A DNA stretch of 64,000 bases from Nitrospirota bacterium (GTDB lineage Bacteria; Nitrospirota; Thermodesulfovibrionia; Thermodesulfovibrionales; UBA6898), in NCBI GenBank assembly GCA_016235245.1, contig JACRLO010000013.1:9254-73253 (forward strand), written 5' to 3'. This document shows, one piece after another, positions 1 to 8,828 of the stretch. Numbering within the stretch: the first letter of the stretch is position 1; every line of letters starts with the position of its first letter. Position numbers and translations under genes: made by a program. Under the pieces are notes generated by a model. It searched no databases. It saw nothing but the letters and a program-made list of their open reading frames with translations, and was not told the origin of the DNA.

Positions 1-768
1 GACAAAGTAAAAGCCTATCGCTACGATCGAGCCTCTGGCAAGCCCTGAGAGAATCTTCATATCCGTCTGATGCTTGAAGAATTTCGAGCTCAGAATAGAT
101 TCGAAGCTTACCATCGAAAGCCCCATCATAATGGCGGAAACAAGGAAACTGAACGGCAGGAGACTGCTGTACCACAGCGGATGCAGTTTGTCAGGAACAA
201 TGAGGTAGACCGCTCCTAATGACGACTGATGCAGGGTCGAAAGCAGAGTGCCGAAAAGGGCGATCGGCATCATGATCTTCTCCACAAATCTCTGTACACC
301 TTTAAGTCCGATCCGCTCAAAAAACATCGGACTCGACTCCATTGCGAGGACTGTTGTGTAAATGACTACATGGATAGCCACAATGAACATGATCGAGTGG
401 ATCTGCCACATGACCATGGGATGCCAGATACGAAATGGATGGCCGATCTCGAGAAAAATACCCGAGGCCGCCAACAGATACCCAAGAAAAGCCGTCAGGA
501 TCGCCGGTCGTGCTATCGGCTTGTATTTCTTCATATTGAAGAGATATACAGCGCTGGCGATCACAAACCCGCCTGCTGCCATGGCAACACCGCCCAATAC
601 GTCGAACCCTATCCAGAATCCCCAGGGGAAATCATCCTGCAGATTTGTTGTTGCACCGAGACCGAGAGTCATCCGTTTAAACACGGACACTGCACCGGCA
701 ATAATAAGTATCAGCAGCACCAGTGTCATGGGGGTGAACATCTTTATTTCATGGCGTTCTGTGCTCAT
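1..768 (-). CDS. NrfD/HybB-type quinone-reactive membrane subunit of formate dehydrogenase (3' end outside window)
   Basis: This is an integral membrane subunit of the NrfD/HybB (polysulfide reductase) family. It is expected to pass electrons from the ferredoxin subunit to the quinone pool. 256 codons are visible with no stop before the window edge, so the C-terminus is missing. The start ATG overlaps the stop of the upstream ferredoxin gene by one base (TAATG), showing translational coupling. The translation begins MSTERHEIKMFTPMTL and contains the block PWGFWIGFDVLGGVAMAAGG, which is shared almost exactly with the second HybB at 31476-32606; several long hydrophobic stretches are present. 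Position after fdnG and a HybA-like gene makes it the anchor of a formate dehydrogenase, in place of the FdnI-type cytochrome b used by E. coli. Confidence 0.9.
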   Translation of the reverse strand, partial: MSTERHEIKMFTPMTLVLLILIIAGAVSVFKRMTLGLGATTNLQDDFPWGFWIGFDVLGGVAMAAGGFVIASAVYLFNMKKYKPIARPAILTAFLGYLLAASGIFLEIGHPFRIWHPMVMWQIHSIMFIVAIHVVIYTTVLAMESSPMFFERIGLKGVQRFVEKIMMPIALFGTLLSTLHQSSLGAVYLIVPDKLHPLWYSSLLPFSFLVSAIMMGLSMVSFESILSSKFFKHQTDMKILSGLARGSIVAIGFYFV

Positions 769-1598
769 TATTCATCCTCCTTGTCCATGTTCTTCATTCT
801 CCGGGTGATCACCCAGCTTCCTATACCTGCAGCAAGGACAACGCCGATAATCGCAGGTATGCCGGAGATGTACTTCCAGGTCAGGTCAGGGAGCACCTGG
901 TCACCGACCTTCGCATGACCTATCTGGTCAAGGGGAATGGCAGAAAGAAGAAGCACGGATGTGCCTCCTGCCTCTTTCTCGCCATAAATGTGATTATGGT
1001 ATTTCCCGGGGTTTTCGGCGATCCTCTTTTTTGCCTCAGCAAGGTTCTTGTCAATGCTGTCACTGAACTGGATCGTACCGGTAGGACAGGTCTTTGCACA
1101 GGCCGGTATCATACCGGCACGGAGTCGGTCATAGCAGAAATTGCATTTCTGAATGCTGGGTGAGAGCTTTTCCCATTCATATTTCGGGACATTGAAGGGA
1201 CAGGCAAGCATACAGTACCTGCAGCCCATACAGCGGTCCGCCCGGTAGATGACCGGGCCTTCCGGAGTCTTGATCAGGGCCTCAACAGGACATACCGAGG
1301 CGCAGGCTGGCTTTTTGCAATGAAAACAGCCGTTTCTTGCAAAGTTCCATGATACTGCGCCGTTCTGCACACTCTCATAAAAAGCGATGTTTGTGTAGGT
1401 CTTTGAGTTGAGCTTCGGAGGATTCGTAAACGTGCTGCCCTGAGTGGTCTTATCCGTTGCGTTCTGGTTCCAGGACTTGCACGATATCTGACAGCCTCTG
1501 CAGCCAATGCATTTGGTTGTATCAATCAGAAAGCTCGCCTCCATCTTCTTAACGGCCGGGTCTGTCGCTGTTTTTTCCATTATTGCATTCGTTCCCAT
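768..1598 (-). CDS. HybA/FdnH-like 4Fe-4S ferredoxin subunit of formate dehydrogenase
   Basis: This 276-residue iron-sulfur subunit should relay electrons from the formate dehydrogenase alpha subunit to the membrane anchor. Four cysteine-rich clusters are visible: CIGCRGCQISC near residue 31, CFHCKKPACASVCP near 91, CMGCRYCMLACP near 123 and CNFCYDRLRAGMIPACAKTCP near 151. This is the usual four-[4Fe-4S] pattern of the DMSO-reductase beta-subunit family. A single hydrophobic segment near the C-terminus (around residues 243-265) is followed by a basic tail, as in FdnH and HybA. It lies 9 bases after fdnG and overlaps the start of the NrfD-like gene. It has no Tat signal of its own, so it probably travels with the Tat-signalled alpha subunit. 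It is a paralogue of the hydrogenase HybA at 32612-33616. Confidence 0.93.
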   Translation of the reverse strand: MGTNAIMEKTATDPAVKKMEASFLIDTTKCIGCRGCQISCKSWNQNATDKTTQGSTFTNPPKLNSKTYTNIAFYESVQNGAVSWNFARNGCFHCKKPACASVCPVEALIKTPEGPVIYRADRCMGCRYCMLACPFNVPKYEWEKLSPSIQKCNFCYDRLRAGMIPACAKTCPTGTIQFSDSIDKNLAEAKKRIAENPGKYHNHIYGEKEAGGTSVLLLSAIPLDQIGHAKVGDQVLPDLTWKYISGIPAIIGVVLAAGIGSWVITRRMKNMDKEDE

Positions 1599-1607
1599 AT
1601 CAGCCCC

Positions 1608-4600
1608 CTAAATCTTTTCCACGTTGACCATGAATGCCTTGGTCTCCGGGATCATTGTATTTGCATCGCCGATAGTCGGGGTCAACAGATTTACAGACTC
1701 TCCCCCACTGCCGTCCTCCGGGAACTGCCATCCGAAATGGTTCGGCAGTCCGACCTGATGTATTGTGGAGCCTGCAATCTTAAAGGGCTTAAACCGTTTA
1801 GTGACAACAGCAGCGGCAGTAACCTCGCCACGGCCTGATTTGACTTTTACTTTGTCTCCACCTTTAATGCCTTTTTCAGATGCGAGTTCCTCACTCATCT
1901 CGACATAAAGCTGGGGTGCAGCCTCCAGCAGCCAGGGCAGATGACGTGTCAGAACACCGGTCTGCCAGTGCTCGGTCATTCGATACGTCGTAGCAACGTA
2001 GGGATAGCGGGTATCGCAGGAATAAAAGACATCATCGGGAGAACCGCCCTGGCCATCGTGAAACATCTTGACTGCCGGGTTAATCTTCGTCTTTGACATC
2101 AGATTTTCCTGAAGAGGGCATTCGAGCGCTTCATAATGCTCAGGGAACGGCCCATCGGCAAGGCCGGGGCCAAAGATTGCTCCCATGCCGTCCGCCCTCA
2201 TGATAAACGGATATTTCCCTGCCTTCTCATCTGCCATAGGTGGAGCAGGCCCATCAGGCACATCGCCGTCCCAACCGGGAGCGGTCTTTTTTGTCTTTGG
2301 GTCCAGTTTGTCAGGATTCCATTTTATGACAGTACGCTTTGGGTCCCAGGGCTGCCCGGTCATATTAACAGCTGCGCGGTTGTAGATGATCCTCCTGTTG
2401 AGTGGCCAGCACCATGACCATTCAGGGAACATGCCAAGCCCCGTAGGATCAGCCTTACCCCTTCTTGCCATCATATTTATGATCTTGCCCTCTTTATGCG
2501 TATAGCTGCCGCTATAGATCCAGTTTCCGCAGGAGGTTCTTCCGTCCGCCTGAAGCGTTACAAAATTGGTGCAGAGCTCACTTTTCTTGCCTAACTGCTT
2601 CGTCGCATCCTTGGGATCAAAAATGTCCTCAAGATAATATCCGTTGATCTCTCTCGCAATCAGATGGGTATCAAACTCTTTATTCTTTGATTTATAGTTC
2701 CAGGTGAGGTTTGTGATGGGAGCAGGAAATTTGCCACCCTTTGTCTGGTAGAGCTTCTTTACGCGTTTATAGAGCTCATGGATAATCTCTCCGTCAGGTT
2801 TTGACTGTCCGATAGGCTCGATCGCCTTATACCGCCACTGTGCCCAGCGGCCGGAGTTTGATATACTTCCCTCTTTTTCTACGGATGACGTGCAGGGAAG
2901 CATAAAGACCTCGGTCTGAATATCCTTCGGGTTCATGCCCGGACCTTTCCAGAAAGAGGCCGTCTCGTTGTCAAACAGATTTACATTCACCATCCACTTG
3001 AGCTGGCCCATAGCCTTTCTGGTCTTATTCGAATTCGCCCCTGAGCATGCCGGATTCTGGCCCCAGGCAAAAAAGCCTTCAAACTTGCCCTTGGACATCT
3101 GATCAAAAAGCATAAGCCACGAACCGTTCTGGCCTTCATCCAGTTTCGGAAGCCAGGAATAACCGAAATCATTGTCTTTCGTAGCACTCGCCCCATAGAT
3201 CGCCTTTAAATAGCTCGCTACATATTTCGGCCGGTTACCCCACCAGTTGACACTCTTGGTGTCTTTGGTCTTGGGCGTATTCTTCTCGTTATACGCATTA
3301 AGGTCAACCAACGTAGCGGTAGGCACGGGGACATATCCCGGCAGAATATGGAAAAGCAGTCCCTGATCAGTTGAACCCTGCACGTTGGATTCGCCACGCA
3401 AAGCATTTACGCCGCCGCCTGCAAGTCCGATATTCCCAAGAAGAAGCTGAATGATCGTCATTGCCTTTATATTCTGCGTGCCGACCGTATGCTGGGTCCA
3501 ACCCATTGCATAACACTCTGTGCCGACCCTGTTCGGCTTTCCCGTAGACCCGTAAATCTTGTATACCTCAAGGAGCTTATCTTTTGGTGTTCCGGTTATA
3601 TCAGAAACCTTGTCTGCTGTATACCGTGAATAGTGCTTCTTCAGAAGCTGGAACACACAGTTCGGGTCCTTAAGAGTCATGTCTTTCTTCGGCAGTCCCT
3701 TGTCATCCATCTGGAACGACCATGTCTTTTTATCATACTTGCGGGTCTTCTCGTCATATCCGGAGAAGATGCCATTAAGCTGGCCGGGCATCCTGAAGTC
3801 AGGGTTAACCAGATAGGCTGCGTTTGTATAATTGACAACATATTCTCTGAAGAAAAGATTGTTATCGAGGATGTATTTAATCATGCCGCCCAGGAAGGCT
3901 ATATCAGTTCCGGAACGGAGAGGAGCGTACAGATCAGCCTTTGCCGCCGTTCTGGTAAATCTGGGGTCAACAACAATGAGTTTTGCACCCTTTTCACGCG
4001 CCTTCATGATCCATTTCATTGCTATCGGATGGTTCTCTGCAATATTACTGCCCATAACAAGCACTACATCAGCATTCTTGAGATCTATCCAGTGATTCGT
4101 CATTGCACCGCGTCCGAACGACTCTGCCAGAGCCGCAACAGTTGCGGAGTGTCATATTCGGGCCTGATGCTCTATATATACAAGCCCCAGCGAGCGGAGC
4201 CACTTCTGAAGAACATAGCATTCCTCGTTGTCCAGAGCTGCGCTTCCTACATGGGCAATGGCGTCGGTCCTGTTGACCGTAAATTCCTTTTCTACCTCTT
4301 TCTCTGTTCCGTCAGGCTGCTTCTCCTTGATCTTCGATTTTGAAAGGAACTTGAACGTCCGGTCACGCGTATCCTTGACCTTCTTTGCGATCTCGTCCAA
4401 AGCCCAATCCCACTCAACTTCCTTCCATTCGGAAGCGCCAGCAGCACGATACTTTGGCTTGAGCACACGTTTGTCATTATTCACGATCTGGTACAGCGAT
4501 GCGCCCTTGGCACAAAGAGCACCCTCGTTGATCGGATGATCAGGGTCGCCCTCGGTATTGATCACCTTCCCATCCTTGGTATGGGCGATTATGCCGCAGC

Positions 4601-4769
4601 CCACAGCGCAGTATGGACAGATGGTCTTTGTTTCTGCGGCACCCTTGATGCGGGCTTCAGGTGACTGAAGCTGAGCCGATGCTTCCTGAGGTGTAATACC
4701 GGCACCTACAGCTCCCGCCACTGCAGTGCCTCCCGAAAGCTTCAAAAAATCCCTTCTCGAAAGACTCAT
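1608..4769 (-). CDS. fdnG: Formate dehydrogenase-N type alpha subunit, selenocysteine-containing (UGA at 4152-4154 read as Sec206)
   Basis: Catalytic molybdenum/tungsten-bis-MGD subunit that oxidises formate to CO2 in the periplasm. It is one reading frame of 1053 residues (E. coli FdnG has 1015), interrupted only by an in-frame TGA at codon 206. The context reads HQARI-U-HSATVAALAESFGRGAMTNHW, matching the FdnG active-site block NQARVUHGPTVASLAPTFGRGAMTNHW residue for residue at the key positions. The N-terminus has a Tat signal (SRRDFLK, then a hydrophobic stretch ending ASA). Cysteines for one [4Fe-4S] cluster are at residues 51, 54, 58 and 86. A GGAGG ribosome site lies 6 bases before the ATG. 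Gene finders that treat TGA as stop will split it into 4152-4769 and 1608-4103. A SECIS-like hairpin follows the TGA. Confidence 0.95.
4120..4134 (-). promoter_or_regulatory. SECIS-like hairpin for fdnG Sec206
   Basis: On the coding strand, 17 bases after the TGA, GGCTCT pairs with AGAGTC around a three-base GGC loop (one G-U pair). The loop starts 23 bases after the UGA and begins with G. Both fit the bacterial SECIS pattern of an apical loop 16-37 bases downstream with a G in its first two positions. A second possible stem just upstream, CCGCA/TGCGG at 4133-4147, would compete with it, so which fold forms is uncertain. Confidence 0.6.
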
Positions 4770-4858
4770 ACGCTACCTCCGATATAATGATTTAAGAATC
4801 GCATGAAATGATAAATTAGTCATGATAGCTTTGCATTAAAGGAAGATATAGCCATATC

Positions 4859-4874
4859 TGGCCGAAAGATCGCA
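4859..4874 (+). promoter_or_regulatory. Weak sigma-54 type -24/-12 element in the fdnG / histidine kinase divergent region
   Basis: TGGC at the -24 side and GCA at the -12 side have the correct GG-N10-GC spacing, but the interior bases match poorly (TGGCCGAAAGATCGCA). It points toward the histidine kinase at 5059, about 185 bases away. The 289-base gap also holds an inverted repeat, GTGCT-N7-AGCAC, at 5028-5044 just before that gene. No clear promoter for fdnG could be found on the minus strand. Confidence 0.25.
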
Positions 4875-5058
4875 TTGTTAGGAAGATTTATCAATTCATT
4901 AAACATTTTTATCAACGCTGATAGATTAATGAATGTCTCAGATGCTGTCAAGGATATTTTGGCTCTTTTTGATTGGATAAAAATCGGTATCTGAAGATAT
5001 TTCATGTATGGCATCTGGACACCCATTGTGCTAATATTGAGCACGCCTGAAGAGCTGC

Positions 5059-6372
5059 ATGATCACAGCTAACAGAATTGTAACCATACATAAAACAGTG
5101 ATGTCAAAAAAAACCTTTACAGCCAGGAAGCACCTGTTACTCGCAGAGCAAGAGTCGGCAGAGCTTGCCCTTCGTGAAAGTGAAGAGCGATTTCGTCAGA
5201 TTTTTGAGCAGAATGAGGATGCACTTCTTGTTCTGGAACGCTCAACCGGAGAGATTATGGATTCAAATCCGGCCGCAATCGATCTTTTCGGATATACACA
5301 ACATGAATTCATTTCGGGCGGCCTCCCCCTGATATTGATGCCACAGGAGCACGAACTATTCAGGACTGAACTGCTCAGTCGCGACACTTCAGACAGACTC
5401 CGTATTCCCCGGCTCACGGCCAGAAAAAAAGACGGCTCTTCGATCATAGCATCAATCTGGGGAAAGGCAGTCCGACTGAAAAAAAGCGAGATTCTCTTCT
5501 GCTCCTTTCGCAATATTTCTGAAAGGCTTCGCTTGGAAGAAGAAACTCAATTGCTTCAGGCAAAACTCATTCAGATGAACAAGATGACCGCTCTGGGCAT
5601 GCTGGTCTCAGGCATAGCTCATGAGATAAACAACCCAAACCATTTTATTATGGTAAATGCTCGGATCATTTCTGATGCCTGGAAGGATGCAGCCAACGTG
5701 CTGTCTGATCACTACCAAGCGCATGGAGACTTCCCGTTGGGGGGCGTGCCCTTCTCTGAAATGCGGTATATCATGCCTCAACTCCTGGCGGCAATGTCTG
5801 AAGGATCAGCCCGCATCAAACACATTGTTGACAACCTGAAAGATTTTTCCAGACAGGGCAAAGCAGCCATTGACAATGCTGTCGACGTAAACAAGGTAAT
5901 AACCGCTTCGGTAGCGCTCCTCAAAAGCGAGATCGGGAAATTTACCGGCCGATTTGAATTGAGAGAAGACGGTGACCTTCCTCTGGCAAAAGGCAATAAA
6001 CAGCAACTTGAACAGGTTGTCATAAACCTGATCATGAACGCTCTCCAGTCCCTTCGGGACAGAAACGCCGGGGTTTGTGTATCGAGTCGCCTCGAACAGG
6101 AAAAAAACTGCATTCTGATTCAGGTAAAAGACGAAGGGATCGGGATACCACAGGAATTACTTAAGCACATTACAGAGCCGTTTTATACGACCAGGAGCGA
6201 TGAAGGCGGTACAGGACTCGGACTCTCCATTTCCTTCTCTATACTCAAGGACCACCAGGGATCTCTGACTTTTGAGTCAGAGCCCGGCAAAGGCACGACC
6301 GCAACCATCTCTCTGCCGACATACCAAAGTTCCACGGAAAGGAATAGACATGCAACAGACGCTGTATCCTGA
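5059..6372 (+). CDS. PAS-domain sensor histidine kinase (NtrB-like), divergent from formate dehydrogenase
   Basis: Cytoplasmic-looking sensor kinase of 437 residues; no membrane segment is evident. A coiled-coil start (residues 24-45) leads into a PAS domain (about 46-155, ending FRNISERLRLE). Next comes a HisKA-type dimerisation domain with the H-box SGIAHEINNP, putting the phosphorylated histidine at residue 188. The ATPase domain follows with the N-box QVVINLIMNALQSL, G1 DEGIGIP, the F-box EPFYTT and G2 GTGLGLS. It overlaps the response regulator start by 23 bases, so the two are co-translated partners. The start is uncertain: no good ribosome site precedes the ATG at 5059, and an internal ATG at 5101 is possible. 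The signal sensed is unknown; position opposite fdnG suggests control of formate metabolism. Confidence 0.92.
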   Translation: MITANRIVTIHKTVMSKKTFTARKHLLLAEQESAELALRESEERFRQIFEQNEDALLVLERSTGEIMDSNPAAIDLFGYTQHEFISGGLPLILMPQEHELFRTELLSRDTSDRLRIPRLTARKKDGSSIIASIWGKAVRLKKSEILFCSFRNISERLRLEEETQLLQAKLIQMNKMTALGMLVSGIAHEINNPNHFIMVNARIISDAWKDAANVLSDHYQAHGDFPLGGVPFSEMRYIMPQLLAAMSEGSARIKHIVDNLKDFSRQGKAAIDNAVDVNKVITASVALLKSEIGKFTGRFELREDGDLPLAKGNKQQLEQVVINLIMNALQSLRDRNAGVCVSSRLEQEKNCILIQVKDEGIGIPQELLKHITEPFYTTRSDEGGTGLGLSISFSILKDHQGSLTFESEPGKGTTATISLPTYQSSTERNRHATDAVS

Positions 6373-7771
6373 ATACCCCATTTTACTTATAGACGATGAA
6401 CCGATGATCCTCCTCAGCTTCGGCACGATCCTCCGCAAATCAGGCATAAACCATTTTCAGACCGTAGAGGACAGCAGGGACGTGCTGCAGACGCTTGAAA
6501 ATCTGCAGGTCTCGGCAGTCGTGCTTGACCTCACGATGCCCCATGTCTCAGGCATCGAGCTTCTTGCGAAGATTAACCAGAGCTATCCTGAGATTCTGGT
6601 CATTGTAGTTACTGCAACGGACGACATTGAAACGGCAGTTGCGTGCATGAGATCAGGCGCCTTTGACTATCTGGTCAAACCGGTAGAGATGAACCGATTT
6701 ATATCAAGTATCAGAAAGGCCCTTGATATCTCTTCTCTCATAAGCGAGGTATCGTCGCTTAAGCAGCATCTGCTCATCGACAGCCTTGAGCACGAAGCAG
6801 CTTTTTCTCCTATCATTACCGAGAGTAAGAAGATGCGAAGCCTTTTCCATTATGCGGAGGCGATCTCTACCTCATCCCAGCCGGTACTCATAACTGGAGA
6901 GACAGGCACCGGCAAGGAACTTTTTGCACGCGCTATTCATGATGCAAGCTGCAGAAAAGGTGCTTTTATCGCACTGAACATTTCTGGCCTTGACGACACC
7001 ATGTTTGCGGACACCCTCTTCGGGCATAAAAAAGGTGCATATACCGGGGCAGATTCCTCTCGCGATGGCCAGATTGCACAGGCCGCAGGGGGCACCCTTT
7101 TTCTTGACGAAATTGGTGATCTCAACGAAACATCACAGGTAAAGCTGCTTAGACTGCTCCAGGAAAAGCAATATTTCCCCCTTGGTTCAGACATTTCTAA
7201 ACAGAGTGATGCGAAGGTCATTGTTGCAACGAACCGGGACATTCAACAGCTTATGGGCACCGGCAGCTTCAGAAAAGATCTTTATTTCAGACTTCGGACT
7301 CATCATATCCATATTCCTCCACTGAGGGAGAGGATCGAGGACATACCAGAGCTGCTGGACCACTTTATAGAGGAGGCGGCAACGTCACTCAAAAAAAACC
7401 GGCCGGCCTACCCGAGGGAACTGGTCACACTCCTATCCACCTATCACTTCCCTGGAAATGTGCGTGAACTCGAGGCAATGGTATTTGATTCAGTCGCTCG
7501 CCACAGGGCAGGTAAACTCTCACTGGACAGCTTCAGAGAGACGATTCAGCATGACCAGGACCTTCATCCGATCGTGCTTCCGGCTGATGACGAAGTGGCG
7601 ATTCTACTGACAAAACTATTCGGCAGATTTCCTTCTCTGCGGGAAGCAGAGGAGCATCTTGTTGCGGAAGCGATCAGGATTTCTGATAACAATCAGGGGA
7701 TTGCCGCTTCACTTCTAGGCATCACCCGCCAAGCGCTAAACAAAAAAAAAAAAAAAAAAAAGAACCGCTAG
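6350..7771 (+). CDS. NtrC-family sigma-54-dependent response regulator
   Basis: Partner of the upstream kinase; activates sigma-54 RNA polymerase by ATP hydrolysis. The chosen ATG at 6350 follows AGGAAT and gives MQQTLYPEYPILLIDDEP, a standard receiver start; the frame is open further upstream but only within the kinase gene. The receiver domain (about 10-125) has the acidic pair DD at 15-16, the phospho-acceptor D60 and K110. The AAA+ domain has Walker A GETGTGKE (183-190), the sigma-54 loop motif GAYTGA (229-234, Tyr in place of the usual Phe) and Walker B FLDEIG (251-256). The C-terminal helix-turn-helix IAASLLGITRQAL runs straight into seven lysines encoded by a run of 20 A's, then NR and stop. 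That ending is abnormal and may be slippage, degeneration or an assembly error. Confidence 0.93.
   Translation: MQQTLYPEYPILLIDDEPMILLSFGTILRKSGINHFQTVEDSRDVLQTLENLQVSAVVLDLTMPHVSGIELLAKINQSYPEILVIVVTATDDIETAVACMRSGAFDYLVKPVEMNRFISSIRKALDISSLISEVSSLKQHLLIDSLEHEAAFSPIITESKKMRSLFHYAEAISTSSQPVLITGETGTGKELFARAIHDASCRKGAFIALNISGLDDTMFADTLFGHKKGAYTGADSSRDGQIAQAAGGTLFLDEIGDLNETSQVKLLRLLQEKQYFPLGSDISKQSDAKVIVATNRDIQQLMGTGSFRKDLYFRLRTHHIHIPPLRERIEDIPELLDHFIEEAATSLKKNRPAYPRELVTLLSTYHFPGNVRELEAMVFDSVARHRAGKLSLDSFRETIQHDQDLHPIVLPADDEVAILLTKLFGRFPSLREAEEHLVAEAIRISDNNQGIAASLLGITRQALNKKKKKKKNR
7742..7761 (+). repeat. Homopolymer of 20 A's at the 3' end of the response regulator gene
   Basis: Twenty consecutive A's lie inside the helix-turn-helix-encoding end of the regulator gene. 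As read, the run gives lysines and a stop at 7769-7771. Losing one or two A's opens other frames that continue to stops about 110-130 bases further on. Nothing else in the window has a homopolymer near this length. Confidence 0.95.
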
Positions 7772-7937
7772 AGAATATCCTTTTTTTGTTTTGTACTGTT
7801 TTAACCAGCAGGCAGGGTGCAACTTCTATTGCAGTTCGGAATATTCGAGGAAAACGTTTAACCTATTGATTTAATAACATTTTCCTGCTTTCGCTGACAT
7901 AATTCCGCATTTTTGGTTTCACCCCTATTATGCCACT

Positions 7938-7959
7938 GCACAGTATGATATTACTGTGC
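7938..7959 (+). promoter_or_regulatory. Inverted repeat, candidate enhancer site for the NtrC-type regulator
   Basis: GCACAGTA-N6-TACTGTGC is a perfect 8-base inverted repeat. It is centred about 76 bases upstream of the start point predicted for the sigma-54 element at 7999-8014. This is the usual geometry of an activator site for NtrC-family proteins, and the nearest such gene ends 170 bases upstream. Binding is inferred only from shape and position. Confidence 0.5.
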
Positions 7960-7998
7960 CATATTGATTTTAGCGTATGCCACAGTTTTTATTTGTGA

Positions 7999-8014
7999 TG
8001 GCAAATATTATGCA
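7999..8014 (+). promoter_or_regulatory. Sigma-54 (-24/-12) promoter
   Basis: TGGCAAATATTATGCA matches the consensus TGGCACG-N4-TTGCA at TGGCA, then T, G, C, A, with the exact GG-N10-GC spacing. Transcription should begin near 8025. A good inverted repeat lies upstream, and a sigma-54 activator gene is adjacent. The transcript would cover the ORF at 8026 and the STAS gene at 8399. Confidence 0.55.
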
Positions 8015-8025
8015 TACATATTCAC

Positions 8026-8415
8026 ATGCGCGAGATATTTTTTGAGGAATACAGCAAAAAATGCAGTGAGCAGCCTCTGGGGACAAAAAAGCGTGCTAAA
8101 TGCATGAAAAAACTCGCGGAATCCATTATTCTCCAATGCATCGAGGACCTATGGGACAGGTCCTCGATGCACGAGAGTATTGACTTCTTTACCGAGAGGG
8201 GGTTCAGTATCTGTGCCACCCTGGCAGGTATGGAAATAGGAGAACAGGTAAAGCTTCTTGATCTGGTGAACTGCACCATTTCAAGAATTCGGCATTTGCC
8301 ACGCAAAGGATCAAGACATCCGGAAAGATGTGCGCCTTCAGACTTCGATAAAACCACAATAGCAACCATTCTAACCTCCACAGACCCCGTACATCACCAT
8401 GGCATTCAGCTTTGA
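8026..8415 (+). CDS. Possible hypothetical protein, or structured leader, downstream of the sigma-54 promoter
   Basis: An open frame of 129 codons with no recognisable family. The start ATG sits one base after the predicted sigma-54 start point, so the mRNA would be leaderless, and no ribosome site precedes an internal ATG at 8104 either. The frame contains a perfect 14-base inverted repeat (8137-8171), which is unusual in coding DNA, and it overlaps the STAS gene start by 17 bases. The opposite strand is also open over most of the span. The alternatives are a small cysteine-containing protein linked to the signalling genes that follow, or a long structured 5' leader for the STAS gene. I lean only slightly to coding. 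Confidence 0.4.
   Translation: MREIFFEEYSKKCSEQPLGTKKRAKCMKKLAESIILQCIEDLWDRSSMHESIDFFTERGFSICATLAGMEIGEQVKLLDLVNCTISRIRHLPRKGSRHPERCAPSDFDKTTIATILTSTDPVHHHGIQL
8137..8171 (+). repeat. Perfect 14-base inverted repeat (hairpin 1)
   Basis: TGCATCGAGGACCT at 8137-8150 pairs with AGGTCCTCGATGCA at 8158-8171 around a 7-base loop. The outer arms (GCATCGAGGA / TCCTCGATGC) recur in the hairpin at 10753-10779. Both hairpins lie downstream of a sigma-54 type promoter. Confidence 0.9.
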
Positions 8416-8779
8416 AAAAAAAGGCGCGATCGGAATGTTGCAATGCGAAGGGAGCCTTGAGGCAGACCGGGCCCAGACTCTGAGAGATGCTCTCATGGTC
8501 TGCATCGAGAACTCAGATCATGTGGTGATAAACTGCGGAAAGGTAAAAACGATCGACAGTCAGTGCATACAGATTTTCTGCACGGCACATAGAATGGCTG
8601 TCAGGGCAGATAAAAAACTGATAATTATCGGAATAGCTCCTGACATTAATCCTTCACCGCAGGAGATCAGTAATCTCTGCTTGTCACGTTCAGCCATCGG
8701 CTGCAATAAGTCATGCATTTGGATGCCAACTGAAGGCGGGATGGAGCTGCCAACAGCAGGTGACAGAGGCGTTAATTGA
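8399..8779 (+). CDS. STAS-domain (anti-anti-sigma factor-like) protein
   Basis: A 126-residue protein resembling SpoIIAA-type STAS domains, which bind partner kinases or anti-sigma factors and are switched by serine phosphorylation. The visible fold signature is an N-terminal strand pair (IGMLQCEGSLEADRAQTL), then HVVINCGKVKTIDSQCIQIF. The DSQ serine (about residue 58) sits where the phosphorylated serine lies in the family. A helix and the strand KKLIIIGIAPDI follow. The C-terminal third (from about residue 90) does not match the domain and is rich in Cys, Ser and Pro. No ribosome site is evident before the ATG. It precedes a CheB-type receiver gene by 49 bases. No partner kinase is adjacent, so the target is unknown. 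Confidence 0.7.
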   Translation: MAFSFEKKGAIGMLQCEGSLEADRAQTLRDALMVCIENSDHVVINCGKVKTIDSQCIQIFCTAHRMAVRADKKLIIIGIAPDINPSPQEISNLCLSRSAIGCNKSCIWMPTEGGMELPTAGDRGVN

Positions 8780-8828
8780 ACAAGCATCTCTTTTTTTACA
8801 AATATAGAGATTATTTACACGGCACGAG

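Noticed and set aside
229-918. Plus-strand open frames over the formate dehydrogenase anchor and ferredoxin genes
   Set aside because: They are antisense to clearly conserved genes, have no recognisable domains, and arise from the codon bias of the opposite strand.
4820-5044. Minus-strand 74-codon frame between fdnG and the histidine kinase
   Set aside because: No ribosome site, A+T-rich sequence with no domain, and it lies in a divergent control region.
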